A stretch of 64,000 bases of DNA from Firmicutes bacterium HGW-Firmicutes-2 (GTDB lineage Bacteria; Bacillota; Clostridia; Lachnospirales; Vallitaleaceae), in the NCBI GenBank assembly GCA_002841495.1, contig PGZV01000005.1, positions 1 to 64,000 on the forward strand, in the 5' to 3' direction. Both the position numbers and the translations under genes were made by a program. Below are positions 27,243 through 35,423 of the stretch, piece by piece (the first letter of the stretch is position 1; each line of letters begins with the position of its first letter). The notes beneath the pieces are model-generated. The model had not been told where the DNA came from. It did no database searches and worked only from the letters and a program-made list of their open reading frames with translations.

Positions 27243-28652
27243 CTATATCTTAAAAAGAACCCAACGACAGGAATCCAAGTCGTAGCGAATCTCGCAAAGC
27301 TTAATCATGGCGTTGATGGCAATCTCACACGTGAAGCGATAGACTTTGTTGCCGGCAACCCGGTCAAGTTCAGTGGTATAGATCTGAAGGACCCGGTAGA
27401 CCTGTCGTTCACCTTCGTGGGTTGTGATTTTGAACTTAACGGGATGGATACGACCGTCTTCTTCGGTCCAACTGATCATCTCGATAGGTTTTGCAATGGT
27501 TTTCATATATAACACCTCATCTATAAAATACTGGTCATGACAGGATAATCTTCCACGCCAATGCCACCGGTGACCGGAAGACAATTGAACATAATCATTG
27601 GTGTGTAGGTCACTGGCTCGTAAACCCAGTTTGCGAATAGGCGTACCGTCCCAAAGTTCGTCAAAAAGACGCCTTGCAACTTGGTGGATATAGCTGGTTG
27701 AATTCATAGCGACGCTAAGCTTGTATTGATGGCTCTTGTGACCAAAAGTGGCAGAGGTAATGCTCACGGCAATCAGACCGGCGCAAAAGCCTGCGGCCCT
27801 TAGGCGCATGCCTACGCTTTCGGCTAAGGACAAGAGAACCTGATAAGCGGTTGTCGCTTCAAGAACATCAAACTTAACGGTGGTCGAATTACCCATGCCT
27901 TTAACCAAGGGATGGTTATTTTTACGAACAGGGGAAGGGTCAACGCCGTTGGCATAGCTCTGAATCAGGTGGGCAAAGCTTTTGAAATGACCATAGAGCA
28001 TATCCGTATCGGCCTTTGCCAATTCACCAATGGTGGTGATGCCAAGATAATAGAGCTTTTTAGAGGTCTGTCGTCCCACCATGAATAAGTCAGAAACCGG
28101 CAGGGGCCATAGTTTCTCTTCCAGTTCATGAGAAAAAAGGGTATGAACAAGGTTAGGCTTCTTAAAGTCGGAAGCCATTTTTGCAAGAATCTTATTATGA
28201 GAGACACCTATATTAACGGTAAAGCCCAGTTCATCTGAGATGGCATCTTTAATGGTGTGCGCCAGTAGGACAGGGTCTTTTTTATCTGGTCCAATCTGAA
28301 AAAAGTCCACAAAACACTCATCCACACTAAACTGCTGGACAAGGGGCGAGTATCTTTGGATGATGTCAATCATGGCTTGACTGGCTTTCATATAAAGATT
28401 GTAGTCAGGAGGTACCACCATAAGGTTAGGACATTTCTGTCGTGCCGCCAAAAGGGGTTCCCCGGTATGGATGCCATATTGCTTGGCAGGTGTTGATTTG
28501 GCAAGGACAATACCATGTCTTGATTTTTCGTTACCACCGACAACAGAGGGGATAAACCTTAAGTCCACAGCATCACCTTGTTGTAGCCGGTAAGCAGCAC
28601 TCCAACTTAAATAGGCGGCGTTCACATCAATATGAAAAATATAGCGGTTCAT
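27243..28652 (-). CDS. dinB: Y-family DNA polymerase (DinB/UmuC type)
   Basis: This 469-residue translesion polymerase has the catalytic segments FHIDVNAAYLSW and SVDECFVDF, with the metal aspartates of the palm, and KMASDFKKPN nearby. It belongs to the clostridial UmuC-like variant with a longer C-terminal region. The start at 28652 follows GGAGGCC. A perfect LexA box lies in its promoter, so it is an SOS gene. Confidence 0.9.
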   Translation of the reverse strand: MNRYIFHIDVNAAYLSWSAAYRLQQGDAVDLRFIPSVVGGNEKSRHGIVLAKSTPAKQYGIHTGEPLLAARQKCPNLMVVPPDYNLYMKASQAMIDIIQRYSPLVQQFSVDECFVDFFQIGPDKKDPVLLAHTIKDAISDELGFTVNIGVSHNKILAKMASDFKKPNLVHTLFSHELEEKLWPLPVSDLFMVGRQTSKKLYYLGITTIGELAKADTDMLYGHFKSFAHLIQSYANGVDPSPVRKNNHPLVKGMGNSTTVKFDVLEATTAYQVLLSLAESVGMRLRAAGFCAGLIAVSITSATFGHKSHQYKLSVAMNSTSYIHQVARRLFDELWDGTPIRKLGLRASDLHTNDYVQLSSGHRWHWRGRLSCHDQYFIDEVLYMKTIAKPIEMISWTEEDGRIHPVKFKITTHEGERQVYRVLQIYTTELDRVAGNKVYRFTCEIAINAMIKLCEIRYDLDSCRWVLFKI

Positions 28653-28718
28653 AAACAGGCCTCCTAGTATATAGATCAAAGAGCTTCAACAAACTTCAAC
28701 TCAATAGAGTACATTCAA

Positions 28719-28748
28719 ATTATAACACGAACATACGTTCGTGTAAAT
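28719..28748 (-). promoter_or_regulatory. SOS promoter with LexA box for the polymerase gene
   Basis: On the minus strand TTTACA (-35), a 17-base spacer and TATAAT (-10) form a promoter. The spacer holds CGAAC-N4-GTTCG (28728-28741 on the plus strand), the Bacillus/Clostridium LexA consensus, with flanking ACA/TGT extending the dyad. LexA bound here would block RNA polymerase. Confidence 0.92.
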
Positions 28749-28754
28749 AGGGGT

Positions 28755-28879
28755 AAAAAAAGAAGCTATGCTTCGTTTTGAGATCTGCTCATATTTCTGA
28801 ACGGTTCGACAGGAAAGGTCTTTGACGTATTCTGACACGCTTTTAGGCTGAATACTAAAGTGTGACTTTCCTAGAGAAC
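28755..28879 (-). repeat. Dispersed structured repeat, copy C
   Basis: On the minus strand the copy starts TTCTCTAGGAAAGTC and continues to GACCTTTCCTGTCGAACCGTTC and a terminal hairpin GAAGC-ATA-GCTTC followed by seven T (28755-28774). The inner stem is GTATTC/GAATAC instead of the TTAATGCG stem of copies A, B and E, so C and D form a sub-family. It lies between the glycohydrolase terminator and the SOS promoter, and its own terminator precedes that promoter. Confidence 0.85.
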
Positions 28880-28915
28880 AAAAAAAGTCTCTAAGCTTAT
28901 ATCACTTAGAGACTT
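28880..28915 (-). terminator. Terminator of the ADP-ribosylglycohydrolase gene
   Basis: On the minus strand AAGTCTCTAAG pairs with CTTAGAGACTT (28885-28895 and 28905-28915 on the plus strand), followed by a run of seven T. It is directly joined to copy C of the repeat. Confidence 0.9.
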
Positions 28916-28944
28916 GCTTGACCCATTAATCATAGGGGTATTAT

Positions 28945-29826
28945 TTATTCAAAAACAGATAAAGCTTCCTTAATGGTATCCTTAGCGTTTAAGTCTTCAA
29001 TCCACTTAGAAGGAAGCTTGTCATAGCCCATATAAGCACCTAGAACCATACCGATGTACATGCCACGAGCTGCAGAATCACCACCGGCATAAGCGTTTTG
29101 AACCAGTGCTTCAACAAAATCATCCTCATATTTGACAATGAGATATATGGAAGCAGGGAATCCAAATTCAGCAGAACAACTTTGACCGATGGCTTTGATG
29201 GTAGGTACGGGTGGTTGGTCAATATTGGCCAAACCTTGGTCCACATAAGCCTTAATGATATCAGAGGATTCTGGATAAACCAGATCTAAGGCTTCGGATG
29301 GGGTCTTGCCGGATAAGATATATTTGAGTAACCGATAGGTAAAAAGGGCGATGGCATCTAAGGTCTCATTGTTGTGGGTCAGATGGGTTTGAGCTAGAAG
29401 ATCATCAACAGTCACATGGGTTAGAGCAAAAAGAGGTCCGCTTCTAACAAGACCACCAAGCTCCATAGAATCAGAACCGATGACCCCATCACCACGTGTT
29501 AGAATATCTAAAGAGGTTTTGGTTGCATGATCCAGATAGAGGGTGTTATATTTGATGAAATTTATCCAGTCTTCTTTAAAATGTGTCAAATCAAGACGTC
29601 GATAGCTTGCGAGATGTTTAAGAAGCATGAGAGATTGGTCACCATAATGGGTAAAATCTCCGGCACCCTTAATAGAATGATAAGGGGTGGCAGGTTCCAT
29701 AAAATCCGTTAAGGGGGCAAATTGTTGTTCGATTAGATCAGTATCATATATCCAGTGGGGACCGAGTGCTAAGGCATCCCCGATGAAAGCACCATAGATT
29801 AAGCCTTTTTGACGGTTGGTTAGCAT
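28945..29826 (-). CDS. ADP-ribosylglycohydrolase family protein
   Basis: This 293-residue protein has the DraG/ARH fold. Visible motifs are GAFIGDALALGPHWIYD near the N-terminus, HYGDQSLMLLKHL, and AYAGGDSAARGMYIGMVLGAYMG near the C-terminus, where the metal-binding Asp residues occur. It removes ADP-ribose from proteins or small molecules. The ATG at 29826 follows AAAGGAG. No ART toxin or DraT partner lies beside it. Confidence 0.88.
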   Translation of the reverse strand: MLTNRQKGLIYGAFIGDALALGPHWIYDTDLIEQQFAPLTDFMEPATPYHSIKGAGDFTHYGDQSLMLLKHLASYRRLDLTHFKEDWINFIKYNTLYLDHATKTSLDILTRGDGVIGSDSMELGGLVRSGPLFALTHVTVDDLLAQTHLTHNNETLDAIALFTYRLLKYILSGKTPSEALDLVYPESSDIIKAYVDQGLANIDQPPVPTIKAIGQSCSAEFGFPASIYLIVKYEDDFVEALVQNAYAGGDSAARGMYIGMVLGAYMGYDKLPSKWIEDLNAKDTIKEALSVFE

Positions 29827-30064
29827 AAAATCAACTCCTTTCAAAAGTTGGTAAGAATTGCTATAGATTCAGTCTAGCACAACCGAATTCATTTTAAAAG
29901 AGGTAAATGAGAATTGCAATCAAAATACGGAAGATATTGAAGGGTTTCCAAATTAAAGGAATTGATATATAATAAATGGCTAAGGTAAAATCAATAACGT
30001 ATGTAATAGTTCAGACTATTGGTCTTGATACTTTAACCATTGTTAACTTATAGAGAGGGTTATT

Positions 30065-30982
30065 ATGCTAAGAGATAAAATAATCAACAGAGAAAGTGGT
30101 ATGATTTTCTACGGATTGACACCTCCAAAGTCCAACAATACAGATGAGAAGATTGAAGCCATATCCAAAAAACACATTGCCAGGATTAAAGAACTGGATG
30201 TGGATGGTGTCATCGTTTATGATATACAAGATGAAACAGAACGTACCCATGAAGAACGGCCTTTTGAATTCATTCACACGGTGGACCCATCCTTGTACTC
30301 CAGACACTACTTAAAAGAACTAAATGTACCTCGAGTGGTGTATCGGTGTGTCGGTAACTATATCGAAGAAGCCTTTGTAGAATGGTTGAAAGACGGTGAA
30401 GATCAGTTTACTGTTTTTGTGGGAACAGCAGCGACCCATCAGGAAGTGGGACTTAAGCTTGACGAAGCCTACAAACTGAGACAACAACACAATGAAGACA
30501 TGCTCCTTGGTGCGGTCACCATACCGGAACGTCATAGACTTCTTGGTGATGAAGACGAACGGGTTGGCTTTAAAATGTCCAAAGGCTGTCGTTTTTTTGT
30601 GTCTCAAGCCGTCTATGACTTGGAAGCCTCCAAAAAATTCCTACTCGACTATAAACAGTATTGTTTGAAACATGAGATGGACATGGTGCCGATTATTTTT
30701 ACATTAACACCCTGTGGTTCGGCTAAAACATTAAAATTCATTAAATGGTTAGGAATTAGTGTACCTTCTTGGCTGGAAGATACCTTGCTGTCTTCAGAAG
30801 AGATGTTATCTAAGTCCATTCAGTTGATAACCGTAATCTACAAGGAACTAACGAAGATTGCTAAAGCGGAAGGCATACCGATTGGTTGTAATATTGAGAG
30901 CGTTTCCATACGTAAGGAAGAAATAGAAGCTTCAATTTTACTTGCCAAAGAGATTACTGCCTTTATCAAGCAACAAAAATAA
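30065..30982 (+). CDS. Methylenetetrahydrofolate-reductase-like TIM-barrel protein
   Basis: This 305-residue protein resembles the MetF/MTHFR superfamily by its overall length, the N-terminal YGLTPPK segment in the place of EFFPPK, and VDGVIVYDIQDE in the place of the usual barrel strand. It lacks an obvious flavin signature that I can name. It stands alone, without other Wood-Ljungdahl genes nearby. The family call is likely, the reaction is not certain. Confidence 0.55.
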   Translation: MLRDKIINRESGMIFYGLTPPKSNNTDEKIEAISKKHIARIKELDVDGVIVYDIQDETERTHEERPFEFIHTVDPSLYSRHYLKELNVPRVVYRCVGNYIEEAFVEWLKDGEDQFTVFVGTAATHQEVGLKLDEAYKLRQQHNEDMLLGAVTIPERHRLLGDEDERVGFKMSKGCRFFVSQAVYDLEASKKFLLDYKQYCLKHEMDMVPIIFTLTPCGSAKTLKFIKWLGISVPSWLEDTLLSSEEMLSKSIQLITVIYKELTKIAKAEGIPIGCNIESVSIRKEEIEASILLAKEITAFIKQQK

Positions 30983-30990
30983 TTCAACCC

Positions 30991-31071
30991 TTGACAGATA
31001 TTATCGGTAACAGTATAATCTAAATAAATACAATTAATAATGATTATCAATAAAGCCTTTTTGAAGGCTTT
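30991..31071 (+). promoter_or_regulatory. Promoter, Fur-like box and leader hairpin of the ABC importer
   Basis: TTGACA (30991-30996), a 17-base spacer and TATAAT (31014-31019) give a consensus sigma-A promoter. TAATAATGATTATCA at 31035-31049 matches 14 of 15 positions of the Bacillus-type Fur box TGATAATNATTATCA and would lie just downstream of the start of transcription. A hairpin AAAGCCTT-TTTG-AAGGCTTT (31052-31071) follows. Control by a Fur-family repressor is inferred from the match. Confidence 0.75.
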
Positions 31072-31117
31072 TCATTTAGTAAAATTCATCGAGCACGATT
31101 GAATTTAGGAGGACAGC

Positions 31118-31915
31118 ATGAAAAAAACAAAAAAAATAGTAGGTATTATAATATTAGTAGGTATACTTGTACTAGCTATAGCAGGATGTGGGAAAGAAGC
31201 GGAAGTACTGAAGGTAGGCATGGAACTAAAGTATCCGCCCTTTGAGACTGTTGATGAAGAAGGTAACCCAACAGGTGCTTCCGTTCGATTAGCAGAGGCA
31301 CTCGGAGAGCACTTAGACATGAGAGTTGAAATCATTGACACCCCTTACCCAAGCTTGATTCCTGCCCTTGAATCGGGTAGTATTGATATCATCATATCCT
31401 CTATGACCATTACAGCAGCACGTCAGGAGATTGTAGATTTCTCAGATCCTTATACCACCAGTCAACTCATGATGTTGGCCCATAAAGATTCTACAGTAAA
31501 GTCGCCGGCAGATTTGAATGATCCGGAAGTGATTATTGCTTCAAAGTCAGGTACCATAGGTGCTCTATGGGCAGCGGCGAATGCACCTTTGGCACAAGTG
31601 TTGACTTTGGACGAAGAAGTAACCGCAGTACTTGAAGTAGCCCAAGGTAATGCGGATGTATTTATTTATGACCCATTGTCGATTATCAGACATCAAGAAA
31701 ACTATCCTGACACGACAGAGGCTATCCTAGAACCATTGCCAAATACCCAAGGCTGGGGTATTGCACTTCGAAAAGGTGAGGATGAATTCAAGCAACAGTT
31801 AAATGATTTTATCCAAAAGGCAAAAACAGATGGCACCTATGATGCCATTCGCGCTGAGTTTTTAGAAGATAAAATCAAAGAATTCGAAGATCAAGGCTTA
31901 GACTTTTTCTTCTAG
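31118..31915 (+). CDS. Polar amino-acid ABC transporter receptor (lipoprotein)
   Basis: This 265-residue lipoprotein has the lipobox LAIAGC and the type 3 binding-protein pattern for polar amino acids (LKVGMELKYPPFETVDEEGNPTGASVRLAEAL, SGSIDIIISSMTITAARQEIVDFSDPY). It heads an operon with a permease and an ATPase. The substrate cannot be set exactly; cationic or amide amino acids are usual. GGAGG precedes the ATG. Confidence 0.9.
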   Translation: MKKTKKIVGIIILVGILVLAIAGCGKEAEVLKVGMELKYPPFETVDEEGNPTGASVRLAEALGEHLDMRVEIIDTPYPSLIPALESGSIDIIISSMTITAARQEIVDFSDPYTTSQLMMLAHKDSTVKSPADLNDPEVIIASKSGTIGALWAAANAPLAQVLTLDEEVTAVLEVAQGNADVFIYDPLSIIRHQENYPDTTEAILEPLPNTQGWGIALRKGEDEFKQQLNDFIQKAKTDGTYDAIRAEFLEDKIKEFEDQGLDFFF

Positions 31916-31933
31916 AGAAAAAGAGGTAATTGT

Positions 31934-32680
31934 ATGAAAAACATGAGAAAGACATTTGGGTTTGTGGCAGCACTGGTTATATATAGCGTGTTTTTCTATT
32001 ATGTCATGACAAAAGATATTGGAAGGGCTTGGAATTTTGAACCGTTTGGCGCTTATAGCTTTTTCATATTCAGAGGTTGGCTGACGACCATTTATATCAG
32101 TTTTATGGCTTTATTATTGGCCCTATTCATTGGTTTAATCCTATATTTGATGGAACAGACCAATTTCTCCGTATTACATTATTTGGCTGTCATCCATAAG
32201 AACATTATCTTTGGAACCCCCTTATTGGTTATTGCCATTGTAGCTTACTATTATATTGGTAATGCTTTTGAGATTAGATCCAAGATTCTGGTAGGTACCA
32301 TTACACTAGGTCTGTATATTGGGGCCTATGTATCCGACATCTACAAAGGTGCCATTGAATCCATTCATATTAATCAGTGGCAGACAGCCAAGATGTTTGG
32401 GTTTACTAGGTTCAAAACGTATAGACATATTGTCTTCCCACAAGTCATTATAAGTATTTTGCCACCCCTTGCAGGGCAGTTTGCGTTGACCATTAAAGGT
32501 AGCGCACTCTTATCCTTTATGGGTACAAGTGAATATTATAATCGGGTAAACAATGTTATTGCCAACACCTATTTAACCCGAGAGGGTTTTCTAATTATGA
32601 CCCTTGGCTACTTACTGATCACCATACCTTTGATTAAATTGGTACGCTATCTGGAAGTACGTCTGAATTACAAGAACTGA
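31934..32680 (+). CDS. Polar amino-acid ABC transporter permease
   Basis: This 248-residue HisM/GlnP-type permease has about five to six membrane helices, with the EAA-type loop region GAIESIHINQWQTAKMFGFTRFKTYRHIVFPQV before the last helices. It works with the neighbouring receptor and ATPase. Only one permease gene is present, so the pore is probably a homodimer. Confidence 0.9.
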   Translation: MKNMRKTFGFVAALVIYSVFFYYVMTKDIGRAWNFEPFGAYSFFIFRGWLTTIYISFMALLLALFIGLILYLMEQTNFSVLHYLAVIHKNIIFGTPLLVIAIVAYYYIGNAFEIRSKILVGTITLGLYIGAYVSDIYKGAIESIHINQWQTAKMFGFTRFKTYRHIVFPQVIISILPPLAGQFALTIKGSALLSFMGTSEYYNRVNNVIANTYLTREGFLIMTLGYLLITIPLIKLVRYLEVRLNYKN

Positions 32681-32689
32681 GGTGTACCT

Positions 32690-33412
32690 ATGAAACTTAA
32701 AATCGATAACTTAGTAAAAAAATATGACAACAAGGTTATTCTCAATGAATTGTCCATGGATATTCAAGACGTTCAAGTGTTGGCTCTAATCGGTGCTTCT
32801 GGTAGTGGCAAATCCACCTTACTCAGGTTGATTGCAGGTCTTGAAACGTTTGAAAGTGGCGACATTGCCATCAATGATGATTGGATGAGTCGGGAAGATA
32901 TCAGAGATTATAGGAAAAAGGTGGGCTTTGTCTTTCAAGATCACAATCTATTCTCTCATTTATCTATTTTTGAGAACATCAGTCTGATACTTGAAAAAGT
33001 GCACAGACAAAAAAGAGAAGTCTTTACATCGGAAATATTAAGTCTACTGACCTACTTTGGGTTAGAAGAACATAAGGATAAGTTGCCCCATCAAATAAGT
33101 GGGGGTCAATCTCAAAGAGCTTCTATTGCAAGGGCGTTGGCCATCAAACCGGAAATCATACTTCTAGATGAGCCGACTTCTTCCCTCGATCCCGTTTTAA
33201 CTTGGGAAGTATTGTACGCCATTAAGAAGTTGGTGGACGAAAAGAAAGACGTCATATTGGTTACCCACGAAATAGGTTTTGTAAAACACGTTGCGGACTA
33301 TGTCATTTTTTTGGATGAAGGACAAGTGATTGAGCAAGGTAGGGATATATTATCCAATCCGAAAACAGAAGCTTTACAAACATTTTTAGGTAAGGTTTTG
33401 AGCTTTGCATAA
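32690..33412 (+). CDS. Polar amino-acid ABC transporter ATPase
   Basis: This 240-residue ATPase has Walker A GASGSGKST, signature ISGGQSQRASIARALA, Walker B IILLDEPTSSLDP and the switch His in VTHE. It matches the GlnQ/HisP type. It ends before a clear terminator, so the operon is three genes long. Confidence 0.93.
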   Translation: MKLKIDNLVKKYDNKVILNELSMDIQDVQVLALIGASGSGKSTLLRLIAGLETFESGDIAINDDWMSREDIRDYRKKVGFVFQDHNLFSHLSIFENISLILEKVHRQKREVFTSEILSLLTYFGLEEHKDKLPHQISGGQSQRASIARALAIKPEIILLDEPTSSLDPVLTWEVLYAIKKLVDEKKDVILVTHEIGFVKHVADYVIFLDEGQVIEQGRDILSNPKTEALQTFLGKVLSFA

Positions 33413-33419
33413 AAAGATA

Positions 33420-33445
33420 AAAAAGTGCTAATATCAGCACTTTTT
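33420..33445. terminator. Terminator shared by the ABC operon and pyrI
   Basis: AAAAAGTGCT (33420-33429) pairs with AGCACTTTTT (33436-33445) around AATATC, with T-runs on both sides, so it can act in both directions between the convergent ABC and pyr genes. Confidence 0.9.
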
Positions 33446-33481
33446 TAATTTTTATGAAGTAGTTTTTATCTTCAATCACAA

Positions 33482-33913
33482 TTATAACTTGGCACGGGTA
33501 TTGCAAAACTCACATCGATACTCTTTGGTTTGGGGATTCACCAAATGAAAAGTGGTGTCCACGTTGTGCTCGGTGGTTGTGATGCACCTAGGGTTCTTGC
33601 AAGATAAGATACCGACGACTGTCTCCGGTAACTTGATTTGTTTCTTTTCAATGACCTGACCGTTTTCAATAATGGTGATGGTTAGATTGGGGTCAATGAG
33701 ACCCAATACATTAAGGTTCAAGTCAATGACATTATCAATTTTTATAAGATCCTTTTTACCCAGTTTATTGGAGTGGACATTACGAATCAGGGCGGTTGGG
33801 TAAGCCACGTCTTGTAATTTTAATTCTTTAAATATTTTATAACCAAGGCCGGCCTTAATGTGATCGATAACAATACCTCGGTGTATTCCGGTGATTTCCA
33901 ACATATTAAGCAC
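33482..33913 (-). CDS. pyrI: Aspartate carbamoyltransferase regulatory subunit
   Basis: This 143-residue protein has the PyrI allosteric domain ([18 protein letters not shown]) and the zinc domain with CKNPRC and CEFC, the four cysteines that hold zinc and contact PyrB. It overlaps pyrB by 8 bases, which couples their translation. It gives nucleotide control of the first pyrimidine step. Confidence 0.95.
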   Translation of the reverse strand: MLNMLEITGIHRGIVIDHIKAGLGYKIFKELKLQDVAYPTALIRNVHSNKLGKKDLIKIDNVIDLNLNVLGLIDPNLTITIIENGQVIEKKQIKLPETVVGILSCKNPRCITTTEHNVDTTFHLVNPQTKEYRCEFCNTRAKL

Positions 33914-34778
33914 CTCCCAGTAGTTTTAGAATCAAGGCCATACGGACATACATACCGAATTTGGCTTGTTTGAAGTAGACCGCTCTTGGGTCATCATCCA
34001 CATCGGAGCAGATTTCGTCCACCCGCGGTAGAGGATGCATGACAATCATGTCCTCTTTAGCGGTGGCTAACTTGTCTTTTGTCAAGATATAATAACCCTT
34101 AAGTCGCAAGTATTCTTCTTCGTTAAAGAAACGCTCCTTCTGGATACGGGTCATATAAAGGATATCCAATTGGTCGATGACTTCATCCAGATTATCGGTT
34201 AAGGTATAAGAACCGGGATCCAAGTCCTCAAGGATATACTCAGGGATGGTTAGTTCGATAGGTGATATGAAGATGAATCGGATATTCTCATATTTATTGA
34301 GGGCCTTTACCAACGAGTGGGCGGTTCGGCCAAACTTCAGATCGCCACAAAGACCGATGACTTGATGGTTAATGGATTTTTTAAGGGATCTTATGGTGAG
34401 CAGATCCGTTAAGGTTTGTGTGGGATGTTGATGGCCACCGTCGCCGGCATTAATGACCGGTATGTTGGCGTTTTTGGAAGCCAGCTTTGGTGCACCTTCT
34501 TTAGGATGTCGTATGACGGCAATATCAGCGTAACAACCGACAGTACGTATGGTGTCGGCAATGCTTTCACCTTTGGATACAGAAGATGAATTGGGCTCGG
34601 AAAAGCCGACAACTTGACCGCCCAGCCTAAGCATAGCTGCTTCAAAACTGAAACGGGTCCTAGTAGATGGTTCATAAAATAGAGTTGAAAGAAGTTTTCC
34701 TCGACATATATCCAGATACTGTCCTTCATTGGCCATAATCTGATCGGCGAGGGTGAAAATCTCTTCCTGTTCTTCCAA
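33906..34778 (-). CDS. pyrB: Aspartate carbamoyltransferase catalytic subunit, 5' end lost
   Basis: PyrB joins carbamoyl phosphate and aspartate. The protein shows [21 protein letters not shown] (carbamoyl-phosphate site) and [11 protein letters not shown], and HPLPRVDEI at the C-terminus. The only start is a TTG at 34778 without a ribosome binding site, giving 290 residues. In-frame codons upstream encode VESNDFS, the usual early PyrB sequence, but they run straight into a stop inside copy D of the repeat. The normal start codon and ribosome site are absent, so the gene is probably damaged or mis-assembled at its 5' end. Confidence 0.88.
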   Translation of the reverse strand: MEEQEEIFTLADQIMANEGQYLDICRGKLLSTLFYEPSTRTRFSFEAAMLRLGGQVVGFSEPNSSSVSKGESIADTIRTVGCYADIAVIRHPKEGAPKLASKNANIPVINAGDGGHQHPTQTLTDLLTIRSLKKSINHQVIGLCGDLKFGRTAHSLVKALNKYENIRFIFISPIELTIPEYILEDLDPGSYTLTDNLDEVIDQLDILYMTRIQKERFFNEEEYLRLKGYYILTKDKLATAKEDMIVMHPLPRVDEICSDVDDDPRAVYFKQAKFGMYVRMALILKLLGGA

Positions 34779-34798
34779 AGAAAAATCATTGGATTCAA

Positions 34799-34893
34799 CT
34801 GCTCATATTTCTGAACGGTTCGAAAGGAAAGGTCTTTGACGTATTCTGCCACGCTTTTAGGCCAAATACTAAAGTATGACTTTCCTTGAGAAC
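34799..34893 (-). repeat. Dispersed structured repeat, copy D
   Basis: On the minus strand this copy runs from TTCTCAAGGAAAGTC to ATATGAGCAG and is nearly identical to copy C, sharing the GTATT/GAATAC inner stem and CCTTTCC. It lacks the final hairpin and T-run of copy C, and passes directly into pyrB coding sequence. Confidence 0.85.
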
Positions 34894-34920
34894 AAAAAAG
34901 ACGACACGGTCGCATCGTCT
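34894..34920 (-). terminator. Terminator after the small gene upstream of pyrB
   Basis: On the minus strand AGACGA pairs with TCGTCT (34899-34904 and 34915-34920 on the plus strand), followed by six T. It ends the 34926-35171 gene and directly abuts copy D of the repeat. Confidence 0.8.
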
Positions 34921-34925
34921 TTTGG

Positions 34926-35171
34926 TTACTGTGATAATAAGGCACTAACAAATCTGTTGGCATTATCTTCAAATAAGAAAAAGCCGATAGCATCGGTAGG
35001 TTCAGCTTTAAAACCACTTGAGGATGTCAAGACCTTCATAACATCCAGAACATCCATTTCAGATGCATTACAAAATTCAGCAAAGGTAAGGTTGACACCA
35101 TCTTTTTGGATATAAACGATAAAACCTATGGGTTCGGCCGTTATCATGGGTGAGAATTCTGTCGTATTCAT
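34926..35171 (-). CDS. Small hypothetical protein
   Basis: I do not recognise this 81-residue soluble protein (MNTTEFSPMITAEPIGFIVYIQKDGVNL). It has a ribosome site (GGAGGC) upstream and its own terminator downstream, which supports a real, singly transcribed gene. No membrane segment or cysteine pattern stands out beyond one Cys. Confidence 0.55.
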   Translation of the reverse strand: MNTTEFSPMITAEPIGFIVYIQKDGVNLTFAEFCNASEMDVLDVMKVLTSSSGFKAEPTDAIGFFLFEDNANRFVSALLSQ

Positions 35172-35258
35172 GTGTTTGCCTCCAATAAGAATAATCCGCA
35201 GAAGTGGCTAAGTCCAAACCGATGAACTATAAAAGTTAGGGGGTAGGAAAGCTATTAT

Positions 35259-35379
35259 CATTTTATCATTGGAACGATAAAATGTATAGGGTAAAATAAA
35301 AAAGAATACAGATAGTTGAACAGAAACTGAAGAGAGATAAGTCCTAAAGGTTTACTTAATCCTTAAGGTTTAGTATATT
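35259..35379 (+). promoter_or_regulatory. Hairpin and promoter before the HD-GYP gene
   Basis: CATTTTATC (35259-35267) and GATAAAATG (35276-35284) form a perfect 9-bp hairpin. Further on, TTTACT (35351-35356), 17 bases and TATATT (35374-35379) make a likely promoter for the HD-GYP gene. Two near copies of CCTAAAGGTTTA, 18 bases apart, overlap its -35 region. Confidence 0.55.
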
Positions 35380-35423
35380 TAAAGTAGCATTGAAAAGCAA
35401 ACAGATTATTGGGGAGTGATGAT

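Noticed and set aside
28755-28879. Repeat copy C as a riboswitch for the polymerase gene
   Set aside because: The polymerase gene has its own SOS promoter downstream of the terminator of copy C, and the family lies before unrelated genes.
34409-35017. Minus-strand ORF of about 200 residues over the pyrB start and repeat D
   Set aside because: It overlaps PyrB coding sequence in another frame and has no family features.
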